DNA of 64,000 bases, taken from NCBI RefSeq assembly GCF_029784135.1, contig NC_073746.1:37739378-37803377 (forward strand), written 5' to 3'. Source of the DNA: Toxorhynchites rutilus septentrionalis. Lineage: Eukaryota > Arthropoda > Insecta > Diptera > Culicidae. Position 1 is the stretch's first letter; each line of letters starts with the position of its first letter. A program made the translations under genes and the position numbers. Positions 1 to 10,138 of the stretch are shown here, piece after piece. The notes under the pieces were generated by a model. The model did not search any database. It was not told where the DNA came from and saw nothing but the letters and a program-made list of their open reading frames with translations.

Positions 1-270
1 GTAGCAACTGATCCATCGGGTAATACGACAATGCTGCAAAACATTGCGTCTACAGCACAGATAGATTTTACTTTGCCAACTTTGTCCCCGGAAAAGGTTA
101 GACCTTTTCCAAAAACTTCACCGCGGAAAACCACCACTCGGAAACGGAAGAAAGCAAAATCACGAATTTTTACTGACTCTCATAGCAAGCATGTTCCTTT
201 CAGACAAATACTGATAAACAGAAAAATGCAGAATATGCTGGGAATAAGGGGAAACGGAAGTAATTGTTGA
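1..270 (+). pseudogene. Tigger/jerky-type transposase, C-terminal tail
   Basis: The frame is open from the left edge of the window, so this is the end of something larger. It is rich in basic residues, with the string RPFPKTSPRK, a run of Arg/Lys, and then SRIFTDS. That order (Pro-Phe-Pro-Lys, basic linker, Ser/Arg-Ile-x-Thr-Asp) is the usual tail of DDE_1-type (pogo/Tigger/jerky) transposases, after the catalytic domain. No catalytic residues are in the window, so activity cannot be judged. It is convergent with the zinc-finger gene that ends at 945. It could also be the tail of a domesticated jerky-like gene. Confidence 0.45.
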
Positions 271-904
271 TAAAAATTAAATTATCAATTTTTTTTTCGT
301 TGTGCCCCAGGACTGTCCGAAACCGCCCCACACATGAGGCACATCCGGATAAAAAGGCAATTTTCAAAAATTCGAATAAAACATTCTTAACCGCATCAAC
401 GCACACTTCTAACACGCTCATATGATACATTGATATCCGAATGACAACCAGGATTTTTTTGAAGTTTACAAAAAAATATTAAAAATCAAGGAAATAAAAA
501 TGTCCGAATGTGCCTCCCTCTCCCCTATATAAATAAAAATGGATCGCCGAATGTGTTGATAAGAGTAAAACTCGAAAAAGAAATTGTTCGATTTAGGGCT
601 GTCTTCATTCTATCATATTTTCTGTATCAAACATTTATTCCATGTAACGGAGAAACATGTTATTTGTAAGTGGATGAAAAATCTTGCCCGAGAATTGTGT
701 CTAAAAAAAATCAGATATTATAATGCCGAATTTTGGTGGAAGTACTGAAATTTTATGGTTAAAAATAATTTTAAAGGGTAGATTAGAAGATCAATCAATG
801 AACAGTTCTGCGATTAGACCCATGGACGTGAGCATAGTAAGAAAACGTGGATGTGATTACGAAAAATAAATTTTGAACGAGACAAAGTTTGCCGGATCAG
901 CTAG
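271..904. other. Intergenic, no gene seen
   Basis: AT-rich sequence between the transposase tail and the 3' end of the zinc-finger gene. No open frame of note and no clear repeat partner elsewhere in the window. Confidence 0.5.
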
Positions 905-910
905 TTTATT
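905..910 (-). terminator. Poly(A) signal of ZAD zinc-finger gene 1
   Basis: AATAAA on the minus strand about 35 bases after the stop codon of the zinc-finger gene, a normal spacing for cleavage and polyadenylation. Confidence 0.55.
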
Positions 911-944
911 TATAAAAACAATGAATATATTTGAATCATCAGAA

Positions 945-2198
945 TTATTCACTGGCATTCTCGACTACGATCGATTGTGACCCTTTAGTGGTCACACATT
1001 TTCCTTTGTGTTGCTTGAATTCACTCATCACGTCGAAACTTGCACCACAATTATCACAAGGGAAGAGCTTTAGTCCCGTGTGTTTCCGCATATGCAGTCG
1101 AAGATCGCGATCGCGTACAAATGAGGCCGAACAGATGGTGCAGCCAAATGGTTTAATACCTAAATGTACACTCTTCTCGTGACGAGATCGATCACTAGGG
1201 CACTTGAACATTTTTTCGCAGCCTTGGCGGCATTTAAATTTTTTCTCCTTCGTATGGACACGACCGTGATTCTTTAGAATGAGATAGCTATTGAAAGTGA
1301 GGGGACACAAATTACACCTGTAGATTCGTTTATTCTGGTGAATTATCATGTGGTCACGCAACATGGCTTGAGTTTTGTAGAATTTACCACAAATACTACA
1401 AACTGTAGAACCGCCACTAACAAGTTGTCGTTTTTCATACTTCGTTTTTCTATGAGTTTTGGAATGAATCGAACACGGTGAATCTGAAGTACATTCCCCA
1501 CACTTAGCTTTCGATGTTGTCTGACATCCTTCAATATGAGCGGAATACTCTTCTCGTTTAATTTTTTTACCGCAAATTTTACAGCGAGTGAACCGTCTTG
1601 CACGCTGATGACGAAACAGGGAATATTCATCTGGCTTTCCTTTATGGCAAACGGGACACAACATTGTTTCATAACGATTGGGAAGTATCGTATTTTTTTC
1701 ACGCACTGCTACGTGATCAATGTCAGCATGTTTGATGAGTTCATCGTAAGTATCAGCAACGAAGTCACAATGTAAAATGCAGCAAATGTGTTGCTTCGGG
1801 GTTTTTATCCGACACGCCTCAGCATGCGTGAAATACTCTTCTCGTTTGAATGTTTTCATGCAAAATCTGCAAGTTATATCCAAACCAGTCCGCTGATGCC
1901 GCATTAGTGATATCTTACTTCCCATTATTTTATAGCAAACGGGGCACAATATTTTTTCAAGGCAATCTGGAAGTGCCCTGTTCTTCTCGCGTTCTACGTT
2001 GTGGTTAGTGTTAGCGTGTGTCACGATTTCATCGTAGCTGTCAGCAACAAAGTCACAATGTATAAAGCAGCATCCGTGCTGGGTTATCTTCACATCGCGA
2101 AGATATACGTAGCCTTTTACAGTTTGATGTGACTTGAATGTAACGTGAAGTTTGATGGTGGACAGTTGCTTGCATCGGAAAGTGCAATCCTCTGCTGC
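945..2198 (-). CDS. ZAD gene 1, exon 3: repeated finger module plus five canonical C2H2 fingers
   Basis: The frame is open to a good acceptor (pyrimidine-rich, TTTACAG) at 2199. There is no ATG at the left of the open frame; the codon at 2093 is GTG, so this is an internal exon. Residues from the acceptor on begin AAEDCTFRCKQL. Two diverged copies of a roughly 88-residue module follow (HCDFVADSYDE... and HCDFVADTYDE..., each with an LCPVC finger and a REEY finger). Five regular fingers come next (CSIC, CNLC, CRQGC, CTIC, CDNC) joined by TGEKP-like linkers (HTKEKKF, HTGLKLF). The canonical array is the probable DNA-reading part. Confidence 0.85.
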   Translation of the reverse strand, partial: AAEDCTFRCKQLSTIKLHVTFKSHQTVKGYVYLRDVKITQHGCCFIHCDFVADSYDEIVTHANTNHNVEREKNRALPDCLEKILCPVCYKIMGSKISLMRHQRTGLDITCRFCMKTFKREEYFTHAEACRIKTPKQHICCILHCDFVADTYDELIKHADIDHVAVREKNTILPNRYETMLCPVCHKGKPDEYSLFRHQRARRFTRCKICGKKIKREEYSAHIEGCQTTSKAKCGECTSDSPCSIHSKTHRKTKYEKRQLVSGGSTVCSICGKFYKTQAMLRDHMIIHQNKRIYRCNLCPLTFNSYLILKNHGRVHTKEKKFKCRQGCEKMFKCPSDRSRHEKSVHLGIKPFGCTICSASFVRDRDLRLHMRKHTGLKLFPCDNCGASFDVMSEFKQHKGKCVTTKGSQSIVVENASE

Positions 2199-5100
2199 CT
2201 GTAAATAGAAATTATTGTATCAGACTTCAATTCAAAAGCGAATAAATTGACGGAGCTTGGTATACACCTTATGACCCGAACCTTTACCGTCTGACTATCA
2301 TTCGTTACTATTTCTGCAGATTTTTTGATAAAAAAATTATTCGAAATTTTTCGGCTGGTTCGTCACTTTTACTTCCATTTTTGGAAGAATGTCGGGAGTG
2401 AGAATTGAACTCGTGTTCTCTGCGTGAGAGGTATGGATGTTACCACTACGCCAGATCACCTCCACAACTCTAAAAGTCGTCCCAAGACAATTTTGATGTA
2501 GAGGTTGAAACATAGAAGTTAGTTTTTTTCATGGTGACCCTAACGTAACTTAGAAAGAAGATTGATTTTAGAGCTTATCAAGACAAATATTTTGCGATGC
2601 AGAACTTGTCAGTATCTTAATCCTACTCAATGTTATAGATGGTTTTTCACCCAAAAACTCATGATTTTAATTTTAGTTTACTCAAATACAAAAAAAATAA
2701 CATAGATTTGAAAATCTCACAAATCTCAGAGACAAATATGCCCTTCCAAATACCGCCAATGGACATTTTATATGTTTGCCCTAGAAAGAACGACAAAAAA
2801 TAAAGACAGCGTATTTTCGGGGAAGCAATATCAATAACTTCGAGTAGAGTTGAAATCTTGACAAATTCTGCATTTGAGATATAAAAGTTAGAGCGAAAAA
2901 CTGTTTTTTTTGTGGTGACCCTAACGCAGCTTAGAAAAAAGCGCTATATATTAGTTATTTCAAGTGATAGAGAAAAAAGTTCTATAAAGTTACTTAAAAT
3001 AACTGTTGAACTATGTTTACCTCTATATATAAAGATAAGAAAATTAGAATTTTTATTTCATCGAAAATCTTGTACACTCTATTATTGACAACTTGAAAAT
3101 AAGCGCTCTTTCATAAGTACCAACTTTGTCGAAGACAGTTTTCGTCTAGAGAATAACTGTCGAGCTGTAGATGCTAATTTCCACTTAAATGCACTTCCAG
3201 GACCATTGAGCACTGGAATGAAAAGAAGATATTTCCCAGCAGAGAGTGTCGTGTTCTGCGGTTGAAAACTGCAGGTGAAAATTCGTTCACCTACGGTTGC
3301 TATAGCTGGCTCTCCACATCACATTTGAATTCCGATTTCCCTTCTCCATGGTGCTCCATAATATTATTTGTGGATTATTCTTTTAGGAATGATGTTTTTG
3401 GGAGCGATATAGAGATGTAATTTTGATAATAGCTAATAACATTCTAGACTGTGAGTAATCAACGATACATATTGATGCTGGGGTTGAGAGTTAATTTGTA
3501 AATATTATTGCTTTGCTACTATGAGAATGGTATGAACCGCTCAGTGCAAGTATATATTCCGATTATCCGCGGAATAGTCTGGCAAGAATAGTCGCGAATA
3601 ACAATAATTACGGATAACGCAAGAAAGCACTAAAATGAAGTGCGAACGCGAAAAAATGTGCTTCAGGTGACACCGTTCATCAACTCTTTCTTGATCCCTT
3701 CGCCACATCAATCTTAGGCATCGATAACATGCTCCAACCGTTGTAAAATTATAACTGAGTGGATGTTGAGATGGCAACCACTGCATTTTTGTTGCCCCAC
3801 CTTTATTATATACACATGGTGTCTTTGGCTGATCTCCATCACGGCTTACAGAGACAAGCCTAGTTCTTTAGCGAGTAAACATTTTTTTTGATGACGTCAT
3901 CCGAATTGTCAGTGTAAACAGTCGCCAGTTGTATTTTGTTTTTCGACTTACGCGTAAATGTTCCTGAAATGAAAAATCGAAAATGGTTCAATGCGCTGTG
4001 AGCGGGTGTATAAATTATGAAAATGACATTATTGGGCCAAAAAAGAGATTCTTTCGCTTTCCGAAAAACCGAGAATTATGTTCTTTGAGGATAAATGTTT
4101 TATCAAATTATTCATGGTGTTAAACATAATCAACTATATTATCAACGCACAAACTTACAAAGCACGAAAAATAAAAAATAAGAACAAATTGTTTACTTCA
4201 ACGACTCAGATGACGTCACTAAAAATGACTGATCCGGAGTAGCTAGCCTTGTCTCTGTAATCCGTGATCTCCATTTTATGTCACTTCAAAAAATAACACG
4301 TGAGAATAAAGTCACACTTTTATCACTAGTAGTAAATCTCGTTTTAAATCAATCGTTTTGTGATTCTCCTGGTCCATCTAAAACCCACTTTAGTGGATTT
4401 ACGAGCTGGTACCCGCTTATATACAGATTTTTGTGACATCAATAGCTTGCTTTCAATGCATTTTTTGTGCTATTGAAACAAGTTTTTGGATCAATAAGTT
4501 ACAATCGTACAACGCGTAAACATATTATCTTGAAGTGGTTATCGTACAATTACGTTCAGTTCGTTAGAAGGTATTAACGGTCTAAATCTTGTTGTTCCGA
4601 CGTAATGCGTTCGCTTTCGAAACTTTGAACTTACATTCCAGTTTAGAAATAAAAGACGTAGTCCTACGTCAAAAACGCGGATACTATTCAAATGGCCCAA
4701 ATGCTTGACAAAAAACAACTATTATTAAATTTTTCCTTCATCTTCACTCGAGTAAATGTTAAATTTAGGGAGATGGATTTCAGCGGGTACATGTTCTACG
4801 ACCTGTTCATTCTTACCTTGCACTTATAAACCATGTTGCTATCGGCCATATCCATGTGTCGCTGCAGGAGTTCTGGGGACTCGAAAATTTTAACACAGAC
4901 GGGACACTGTCTGGCAAATTTCGTGATGAACCTCGAATGTTTAATTAGCCGATGCTCGATGAGTTCCGCTTCGTACTTAAAATGCTTATCACAACCACAG
5001 CATATTAACGCGCTTTCCGCTACCCGTTCGTAACGATCATCCATCGTTTCTGGTTCAATATCTGTGTGTACGAAGGCTTTATGGCGATTCATTTCAAGAA

Positions 5101-6969
5101 TATCCCAAAAGAAAAGTTTACATGGGCGGCAATAGTAAAACATATTTTCTGCTCCTTTTCTTTCATGCATACGCAACGTATTTTTAGTTGAAAACGCTTT
5201 TTTACACGTCTTACAGCTAAATTCACCTGTATCGAGAGAAATTGTTAATTTGCCGGATTGATGTGTTAACAGTAATTCAAAATTACCTGTAGCAGTGCTA
5301 TGGTTTGCTTCGCAGTGTGCTACGAATTCTGGAGTGGTTTTAAAAAAATGAAGGCAACCACAGCAGAAATTGCCCTTACTGTCCAAAATATCAATTATGC
5401 CATCAATATCTCCAATCGTGGTCAAATTTTCCATATTGGGTGTTGGTTTGACACGTTTGTTTGTACTAGTGAGCATAGCGTTGTGAGGCTGATCGGAGCA
5501 ATGCATAATAATACCGTGCAAGTCATTATCTGTGTAGGTGCATTCATCTATCTGGCAGAAAAATTTCTCCTTCATTACTGCATGGGTATTATGCTCTAGG
5601 AATGCGTTCTTACTGGAAAACTTTCTGTCACAATATCCACAGGTATTGCTCTCTGCTAAATCGTTTCTAGAATGTGTTTCAGCGAAATGCTTCAATAACA
5701 GATTCTGGGTGTCGTAGGTCGAGTCGCAATGCGTAATACAACATTCGTAGATCGTGGTGATTTGCTTTCTAAACTTCTTTAAGGTTTCCTCCGAAATATG
5801 AGATAGTTTTTTATGTCGTTTTGGATCAGTTTGTATTTTTCGACATATTTTGCAATACATAAATATGTCGCTCCTCATATTTCTGTGGTGATTCTCCAAC
5901 TGCGTTTTAGATTCCAGATTACGTCGGCAAAATTCACAATAATACTGATTTTTAACGTCAATTGGTGGATGCACTTCCAATCTGTGTTCATGTAAATCAT
6001 TTTCCGATAAGAATATTTTGTTGCAGCCGCAGCAGACTGGACCTTTGCGTCGAATCTTGAGAAATAATCCATCAGAGGCATCCTCAAGAAGATCGAAAAA
6101 TTGAGCCGTCTTTGAATCTATGTTTGCTTCGTTGTCTTCTGTTTCAATGACATTGCCTTCCGTTTCAATTACGTCGTCTTCCGTTTGAATTATGTTGTCT
6201 TTCTCATTTTCAATATTGTTTATTTCAGTTATATTTTGAAATTTCAATAAACACCCGTCGCAACTACTAAGTTGCGAACTTGAAGTTACATCATTTTTGC
6301 ATATCGAACACTTAAGTTTTCCCGTATCAACATTGTGGACTATTTCTGCAAACAGATCGACTACCAAGCTATCCCGATCGCTGGTTTCGAATGCCATCTT
6401 CTCCCAAGCGTACGAAGTTTCACTGCGCAAAATTTCATTCGTCTCAAGGCAAAGCTTTTTGAATCTCACACTCTTATCCAGTACATCTAGACAGACATCG
6501 CAAACATACGGCGGCAGCCCAATGGCTTTCTTGTTAATGGCCACACCGCTTATGTATCGAACCATTTCATGGACTTTCATTTTCCATGTGTCACACACGC
6601 TATGAAGGGAAATTAATTCGCTCACATCCTGTTGGGTGCAGATTCGGCAGCGTAGGTATTGATCTTCCTGTCCTTCAATGCATTTGCTTATGAGATGATG
6701 GACACGACAGCGTTTCCACAATGAATATCCATCATCGAGGATCTTCGAACATTGATCGCATATTTGATCAGGTAAACGATCGCTATCATTTAACTAGAAT
6801 TATTTCAAATAAAACGGTGCTCAGTCAATTTTTTTTTCAAACTTACCTTTATTCCACCCACAATTTCTAGCATACCTGCAATGGTCTTCTGATGTGTGCT
6901 GATCATACAATATATTGATATTGATATTTTAGGCCCAGATTTTCGACAAACACAGCAGATCCTTCTCAT
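945..6969 (-). CDS. ZAD C2H2 zinc-finger protein 1, three exons, about 1117 aa
   Basis: Proposed join: exon 1 6969-6847, exon 2 6793-4817, exon 3 2198-945. All junctions are phase 0 with GT/AG borders; introns are 53 bp and 2618 bp. ZAD domains mediate dimerisation of insect zinc-finger DNA-binding proteins, so a nuclear transcription-regulator or chromatin role is expected; the target is unknown. The protein has two tandem ZAD domains (residues about 5-56 and 90-142), an acidic linker, about nine irregular fingers, a repeated two-finger module, then five canonical C2H2 fingers. The exon 2/3 join is supported by a C2H2 finger that appears only after splicing. Reading straight through the exon 2 donor would add just VRMNRS and a stop. 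The start ATG at 6969 is the first before ZAD1; the frame stays open further upstream, so a longer N-terminus is possible. The exons alone are secure; the three-exon join is an inference. Confidence 0.75.
2325..2465 (-). mobile_element. tRNA-derived SINE, family A
   Basis: On the minus strand it reads like a tRNA: A box around TGGCGTAGTGGTAACA and B box around GAGTTCAATTCTC, followed by a non-tRNA tail. It matches the copy at 23359-23513 closely. It lies in intron 2 of ZAD gene 1, antisense to nothing else, in the same orientation as the gene. Not a functional tRNA gene: the body does not fold into a full cloverleaf and it is repeated with a tail. Confidence 0.75.
2480..2960. repeat. Dispersed repeat, related to 57785-57960
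   Basis: Contains GGTGACCCTAACGYARCTTAGAAA twice (near 2540 and 2920) and a block AGAGCTTATCAAGACAAA followed by TATCTTAATCCTACTCAA. The last block recurs near 57870, and the first recurs there inverted. No coding potential. Confidence 0.45.
3840..4266 (+). mobile_element. P-element-like short transposon with THAP remnant
   Basis: 427 bp element in intron 2 of ZAD gene 1. Terminal inverted repeats start CACGGMTTACAGAGACAAG at both ends (one mismatch in 19, continuing to CTAG). It is flanked by a perfect 8 bp target duplication ATCTCCAT (3832-3839 and 4267-4274). An 8 bp duplication plus a THAP domain inside fits the P-element superfamily. Both subterminal regions carry a GATGACGTCA palindrome. 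Non-autonomous: only the THAP start remains. Confidence 0.75.
3983..4123 (+). pseudogene. THAP-domain N-terminus of P-like transposase
   Basis: 46-codon frame MVQCAVSGCINYENDIIGPK..., with the THAP start C-x4-C at residues 4 and 9 and the conserved RFFRFPKN motif followed by REL. The usual Trp, the second zinc pair (C-x2-H) and the AVPTIF box are missing: the frame stops at residue 46. It shows what transposase the surrounding element came from. Confidence 0.65.
4267..4816. other. Rest of ZAD gene 1 intron 2
   Basis: No gene. Holds the palindrome GACGTAGTCCTACGTC at 4655-4670, one of a dispersed set (see the finding on this palindrome). Confidence 0.5.
4817..6793 (-). CDS. ZAD gene 1, exon 2: second half of ZAD1, ZAD2, irregular fingers
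   Basis: Starts LNDSDRLPDQICDQC, the second Cys pair of ZAD1, directly after an AG acceptor. ZAD2 follows with CRIC and CDVC pairs at about residues 90-93 and 139-142. Next comes an acidic stretch with an imperfect repeat of TEDDVIE/TEGNVIE, then divergent fingers such as CCGCNKIF...HEHRLEVH, FSCKTCKKAF...RMHERK and RQCPVCVKIF...RHMDMA. Several fingers have odd His spacing or a Cys in place of the last His. It ends MVYKCK at a GTAAGA donor at 4816. Paralogous in layout to the single large exon of ZAD gene 2. Confidence 0.85.
6847..6969 (-). CDS. ZAD gene 1, exon 1
   Basis: Encodes 41 residues beginning MRRICCVCRK, which supply the first Cys pair of ZAD1. It ends GGIK before a consensus GTAAGT donor. 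The 53 bp intron is close to the minimum for insects. The exon is too short to be found as a long open frame; it was located from the missing half of the ZAD domain in exon 2. Confidence 0.7.
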
Positions 6970-7129
6970 TCTGAATACTTCTTGATGTGGTTTCGATGTG
7001 ATAAAGCTACTTACATCGATTTGCTTCGTTTCAAAATTGCTGGTCTTTTCCTATTCCGGTGTTTTGTTTGGTATGTCAACAAACATCCACTGCATGAAAC
7101 ACATGGAACATGTCAGCCGAGATGGTAAA

Positions 7130-7500
7130 TGAAAGGTGGGAAGATTTTTAAATCTGTGACGTCACAGATTTTTGACGTAGAACTACGTCTTTCAGGAAGG
7201 GTGCCAAATCAGAAAATAGGTCACGTTTTTATGAATCATTACAATTCGCTAATCTCTAAACATTTTAAATTCATGAAAACTGGAAGAACTTTCTTTTTCC
7301 TCATACATTTGTTCTGCCGATTTGTGTGCTAACCCTACCCAGTATTTCGAATGCTTATAACTCGAACATTTCTTAACAGATCGGAAAGATGATTGCATCA
7401 ATTGATAGGAGAAATATTACACGACTATCACAATTGATAAAATATTATTTTTAATGAGATGAACAATTGAATAACTGTAAAATGTCAAGCGTTATCTAAA
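7130..7500 (-). repeat. Dispersed repeat with CRE-like palindromes
   Basis: Opens with a 22 bp perfect palindrome centred on TGACGTCA (7150-7171, same as 60993-61014). GACGTAGAACTACGTC follows at 7174-7189, then GGGTGCCAAATCAGAAAA, which is the reverse complement of the tail of the repeats at 56006-56275 and 59488-59754. The right part (GCTTATAACTCGAACATTTC and on) recurs at 11808-11950 and partly near 14320. No gene. Confidence 0.6.
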
Positions 7501-7504
7501 CACC

Positions 7505-7686
7505 CTAACTGCCAAGTTTGGATTGGCCCGATTTATGGTTTCCCCCAACACAGACTTCAAAATGGATGTACCTGTGGAAATGCGTTCTGCAAATATATAT
7601 GCAAGTCGGCGGTATTTTTGTTCCCACCGAGTTGTGTTTCCCTAACACGGACTTCAAAATTAATATGCCTGGGAGAATCCGCTTTG
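7505..7686 (+). repeat. Minisatellite, about two units (left part)
   Basis: Unit of roughly 90 bp with core TGTTTCCCTAACACGGACTT and CAAAATTAATRTGCCTGGG, then AATCCGCTTTGCAAA. It is the same array as 11063-11370, interrupted by the composite element between them. Confidence 0.7.
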
Positions 7687-8065
7687 GGGCTGTCCACATA
7701 CCACGTGGACAACTTTAGGGGGGGTAGGGTGTACGAAAATGTCCACGATTGTCCACGGAGAGGGAGGAGGGGGTTCAGATAATGTCCACGTGGATACATA
7801 AAATGAATATTTTTGAAAATACATTAATATCCATAATCAATAAAGAATAAAATCGGCTCTGCATTTTTATCAAATTTCAATCTTGTCGCCCCTTGCGAGT
7901 ACTCCGTATTTATCAATAAGAGACCATATTTTTTCATATTGTTGAACTGTTTCGCTGAAATGTGTATTTTGAGAGTAACGCACATGAACTGAGAGCGATG
8001 GATTTATTTACATTGCCAGAAGAGGATCATACATTCCGCCAGGACGAAGATACCACCAAAGTATG

Positions 8066-8345
8066 TTATGGCGGATTTACATTAGGGAGATCTATAGCTA
8101 TAGATGGATTTATTCACGTGAAAAAAGGTGTAAACAGATGAGAATAAATATGATACACTTATTCGAGGTATATATAACTTGAATAAATTCACCATATGTA
8201 AACGCTTGTGAATTTCTCACTGGAGAGAAATCACTAAAGTTGGATGCATTCTACTTCAGGTGAATAAATTCACCGAAAATATGAATATATTATAGAAGTT
8301 CACGCTAGTGTAAACGGTTGATGCGATTTCTATAAATCTACAATA
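8066..8345 (+). repeat. Dispersed repeat, copy 1 of 2
   Basis: Closely matches 32332-32622. Contains the palindromic AGATCTATAGCTATAGAT near the left end and several GTAAAC motifs; inverted GTTTACAYTAGSG sits near both ends. Probably a MITE. Non-coding. Confidence 0.55.
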
Positions 8346-8452
8346 TATCGGTTCCATACTTTTGCGTCTTGTGTCTGGTGAGATTGGAAAGGAATTCCGT
8401 TTAATCTGCTTCTACAGAGCTTCGATAGATTCTAACAAGAACTGCTTATAAC

Positions 8453-8819
8453 CAAGGCGCCTCTATATATACCAGGTGAAACAATCATATGAAATGCACT
8501 TTCAGCCATATTGGAATTGCTGTCGGTAATGTTTACAAACAGCATCAGAACGCTGCCGGCGGCTCTCTACAAACTGCTGTGACGCTTATTCGAACGATGC
8601 CTACTTTGTTCGGCTTTCGCGAATTTATGTGAAAAAGACGGGATGATTTTGTAGAAGTTCATTCTCATCCAGTTCATCCACTACTCTCGCATGTGAAAAT
8701 GCAAAATTGCGTATCCTAGCAATAACAAAACAAACAACCCCCGCTCCACAAACCGTAATACCCTTCTCATTGAAGTGATGATGTTGCTTCACCTGTTATA
8801 CATTTATACAAGCGCCTTG
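8453..8819 (+). mobile_element. hAT-type MITE, copy 1
   Basis: 367 bp, ends CAAGGCGCC...GGCGCTTG-type inverted repeats (CAAGGCGCCTCTATATA and CAAGGCGCTTGTATAAA inward), flanked by a perfect 8 bp duplication CTTATAAC (8445-8452, 8820-8827). Nearly identical to 43524-43883. No coding capacity. Confidence 0.85.
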
Positions 8820-8874
8820 CTTATAACTAAACGAAACTAAAGTCCAGAATAAACTAACATAATTAGCCAATAAA

Positions 8875-9250
8875 ATAGACGTCATATTCCATCAGGACAA
8901 TGTCAATCTTCCTTCTCTTTGACAACCTGGCCGAAAATGTTAGGTTTGCCTGAGAAGTGCTATTTCACCCGCCATCATCACCAGATATTGCACTTTCCGG
9001 TTATCAATTTTTCAGGCCACTTTTCTTGAGCGCAATAATTTCGGCCCATTGGGTAGCATGGAAAAGAACCTTGTCCAGTTTTTTTACGAGAAACCAAACA
9101 AGTGTTGGGAGGTTGGGTTTTGAAATTGCGGAAGGATCGATTCAGCAATACCTTACACTGTGTAAACTAGGCATAAGAATTAACCAATCAATATTAAAAA
9201 AAAACTTCGTAAAGAAACTCGATGTTTGGAAGCCACATGAATTATAGTAA
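8875..9250 (+). pseudogene. mariner transposase, C-terminal half, degraded
   Basis: Starts with VIFHQDN (second catalytic Asp region), then after a frameshift LFHPPSSPDIALSGYQFF (third catalytic Asp region), then VQFFYEKPNKCW, the usual tail. Several frameshifts and stops. The first catalytic Asp block is absent here. Confidence 0.7.
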
Positions 9251-9394
9251 ATTTTTGCTACATTTTGTAAATTTTGGACTGAATTTTCATCAGAAAATCG
9301 ATCACGGTGTATAGAAATGGGTAAAATACGATATTGTTTGCAAAGATCATGGGATAAGCAAGACAAACCACATTGGACATAACATCATCACATA

Positions 9395-9690
9395 ACATCA
9401 AAGCCAGGATTACACAAAAAGGGACGCGGTGTGTATGGTGGAACTGGAAGCGAATCTCCGATTATGAGGAGTTACATGGCCAAAAGGTTAATTCCGTGTT
9501 GTACGGTTCACAACTGGATAGATTTCACGAGGCGATTATGGAAGAAACCACCAGAATCGATCAACAGAAAAGTGTCACATAAATTTTTGATGACGCTCCA
9601 AAAAATTAGGGCGATTAGTTGGGAATTTTTTATGCATCCATGGTTTATCCCAGACCTTGCAAACATAATTGCGATCTATTAAGAAATGAT
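9395..9690 (+). pseudogene. mariner transposase, middle part, degraded
   Basis: Reads GTRCVWWNWKRISDYEEL, then KVNSVLYGSQLDRFHEAI, matching the central mariner block (xVWWDxKG...QLxRL). After a frameshift come FLMTLQKIRAISWEFFMHP and PDLA. Because it repeats the end of the neighbouring fragment (8875-9250), the two come from different copies. Confidence 0.7.
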
Positions 9691-9734
9691 CGAGATATAA
9701 GCGTCCGAAATTTTTAGACGTAGTCCTACATCAA

Positions 9735-10138
9735 AAAAACATTCAGAAATTAAACAGAAAAACGCGAATACTTTTTAAATGACCCAATACATTCGAATAA
9801 TTGTGTGTTTGTAAGAATGATACTTTGGATTTTTTTTCCTTAAAGTCGGCACGAATTCGGGAACAACCTAATATTTTCCAAGTCTTACGAGGTTGAACAG
9901 AAAAATCATTGGTAGATGAAGCCAGCGATCACGATACAGGTTTATTGTTCATTTGAGCCGCCATTTGTGTGTTAAACAAACTAACACTACATAATTTAAC
10001 ACGACATTCTTATAACTTGAACATCATGATGATACCGATATCGATTTTTTATCACTGCTGCTTTGTCTTGCGATTCCAATAACGATTTCGTAATGAAGCC
10101 CTAGATTTCATTGTCTGATTTTTTTTTGAAAACATATA
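9735..10138. other. No gene seen
   Basis: AT-rich filler between mariner relics. A diverged GACGTAG palindrome sits at its left edge (9718-9733). Confidence 0.5.

Noticed and set aside
945..2093. A separate zinc-finger gene starting at 2093
   Set aside because: The codon is GTG and the frame continues upstream to a splice acceptor at 2199; better explained as an internal exon.
4796..4816. VRMNRS as the true C-terminus of the exon 2 frame
   Set aside because: The six codons begin exactly at a GTAAGA donor and look intronic.
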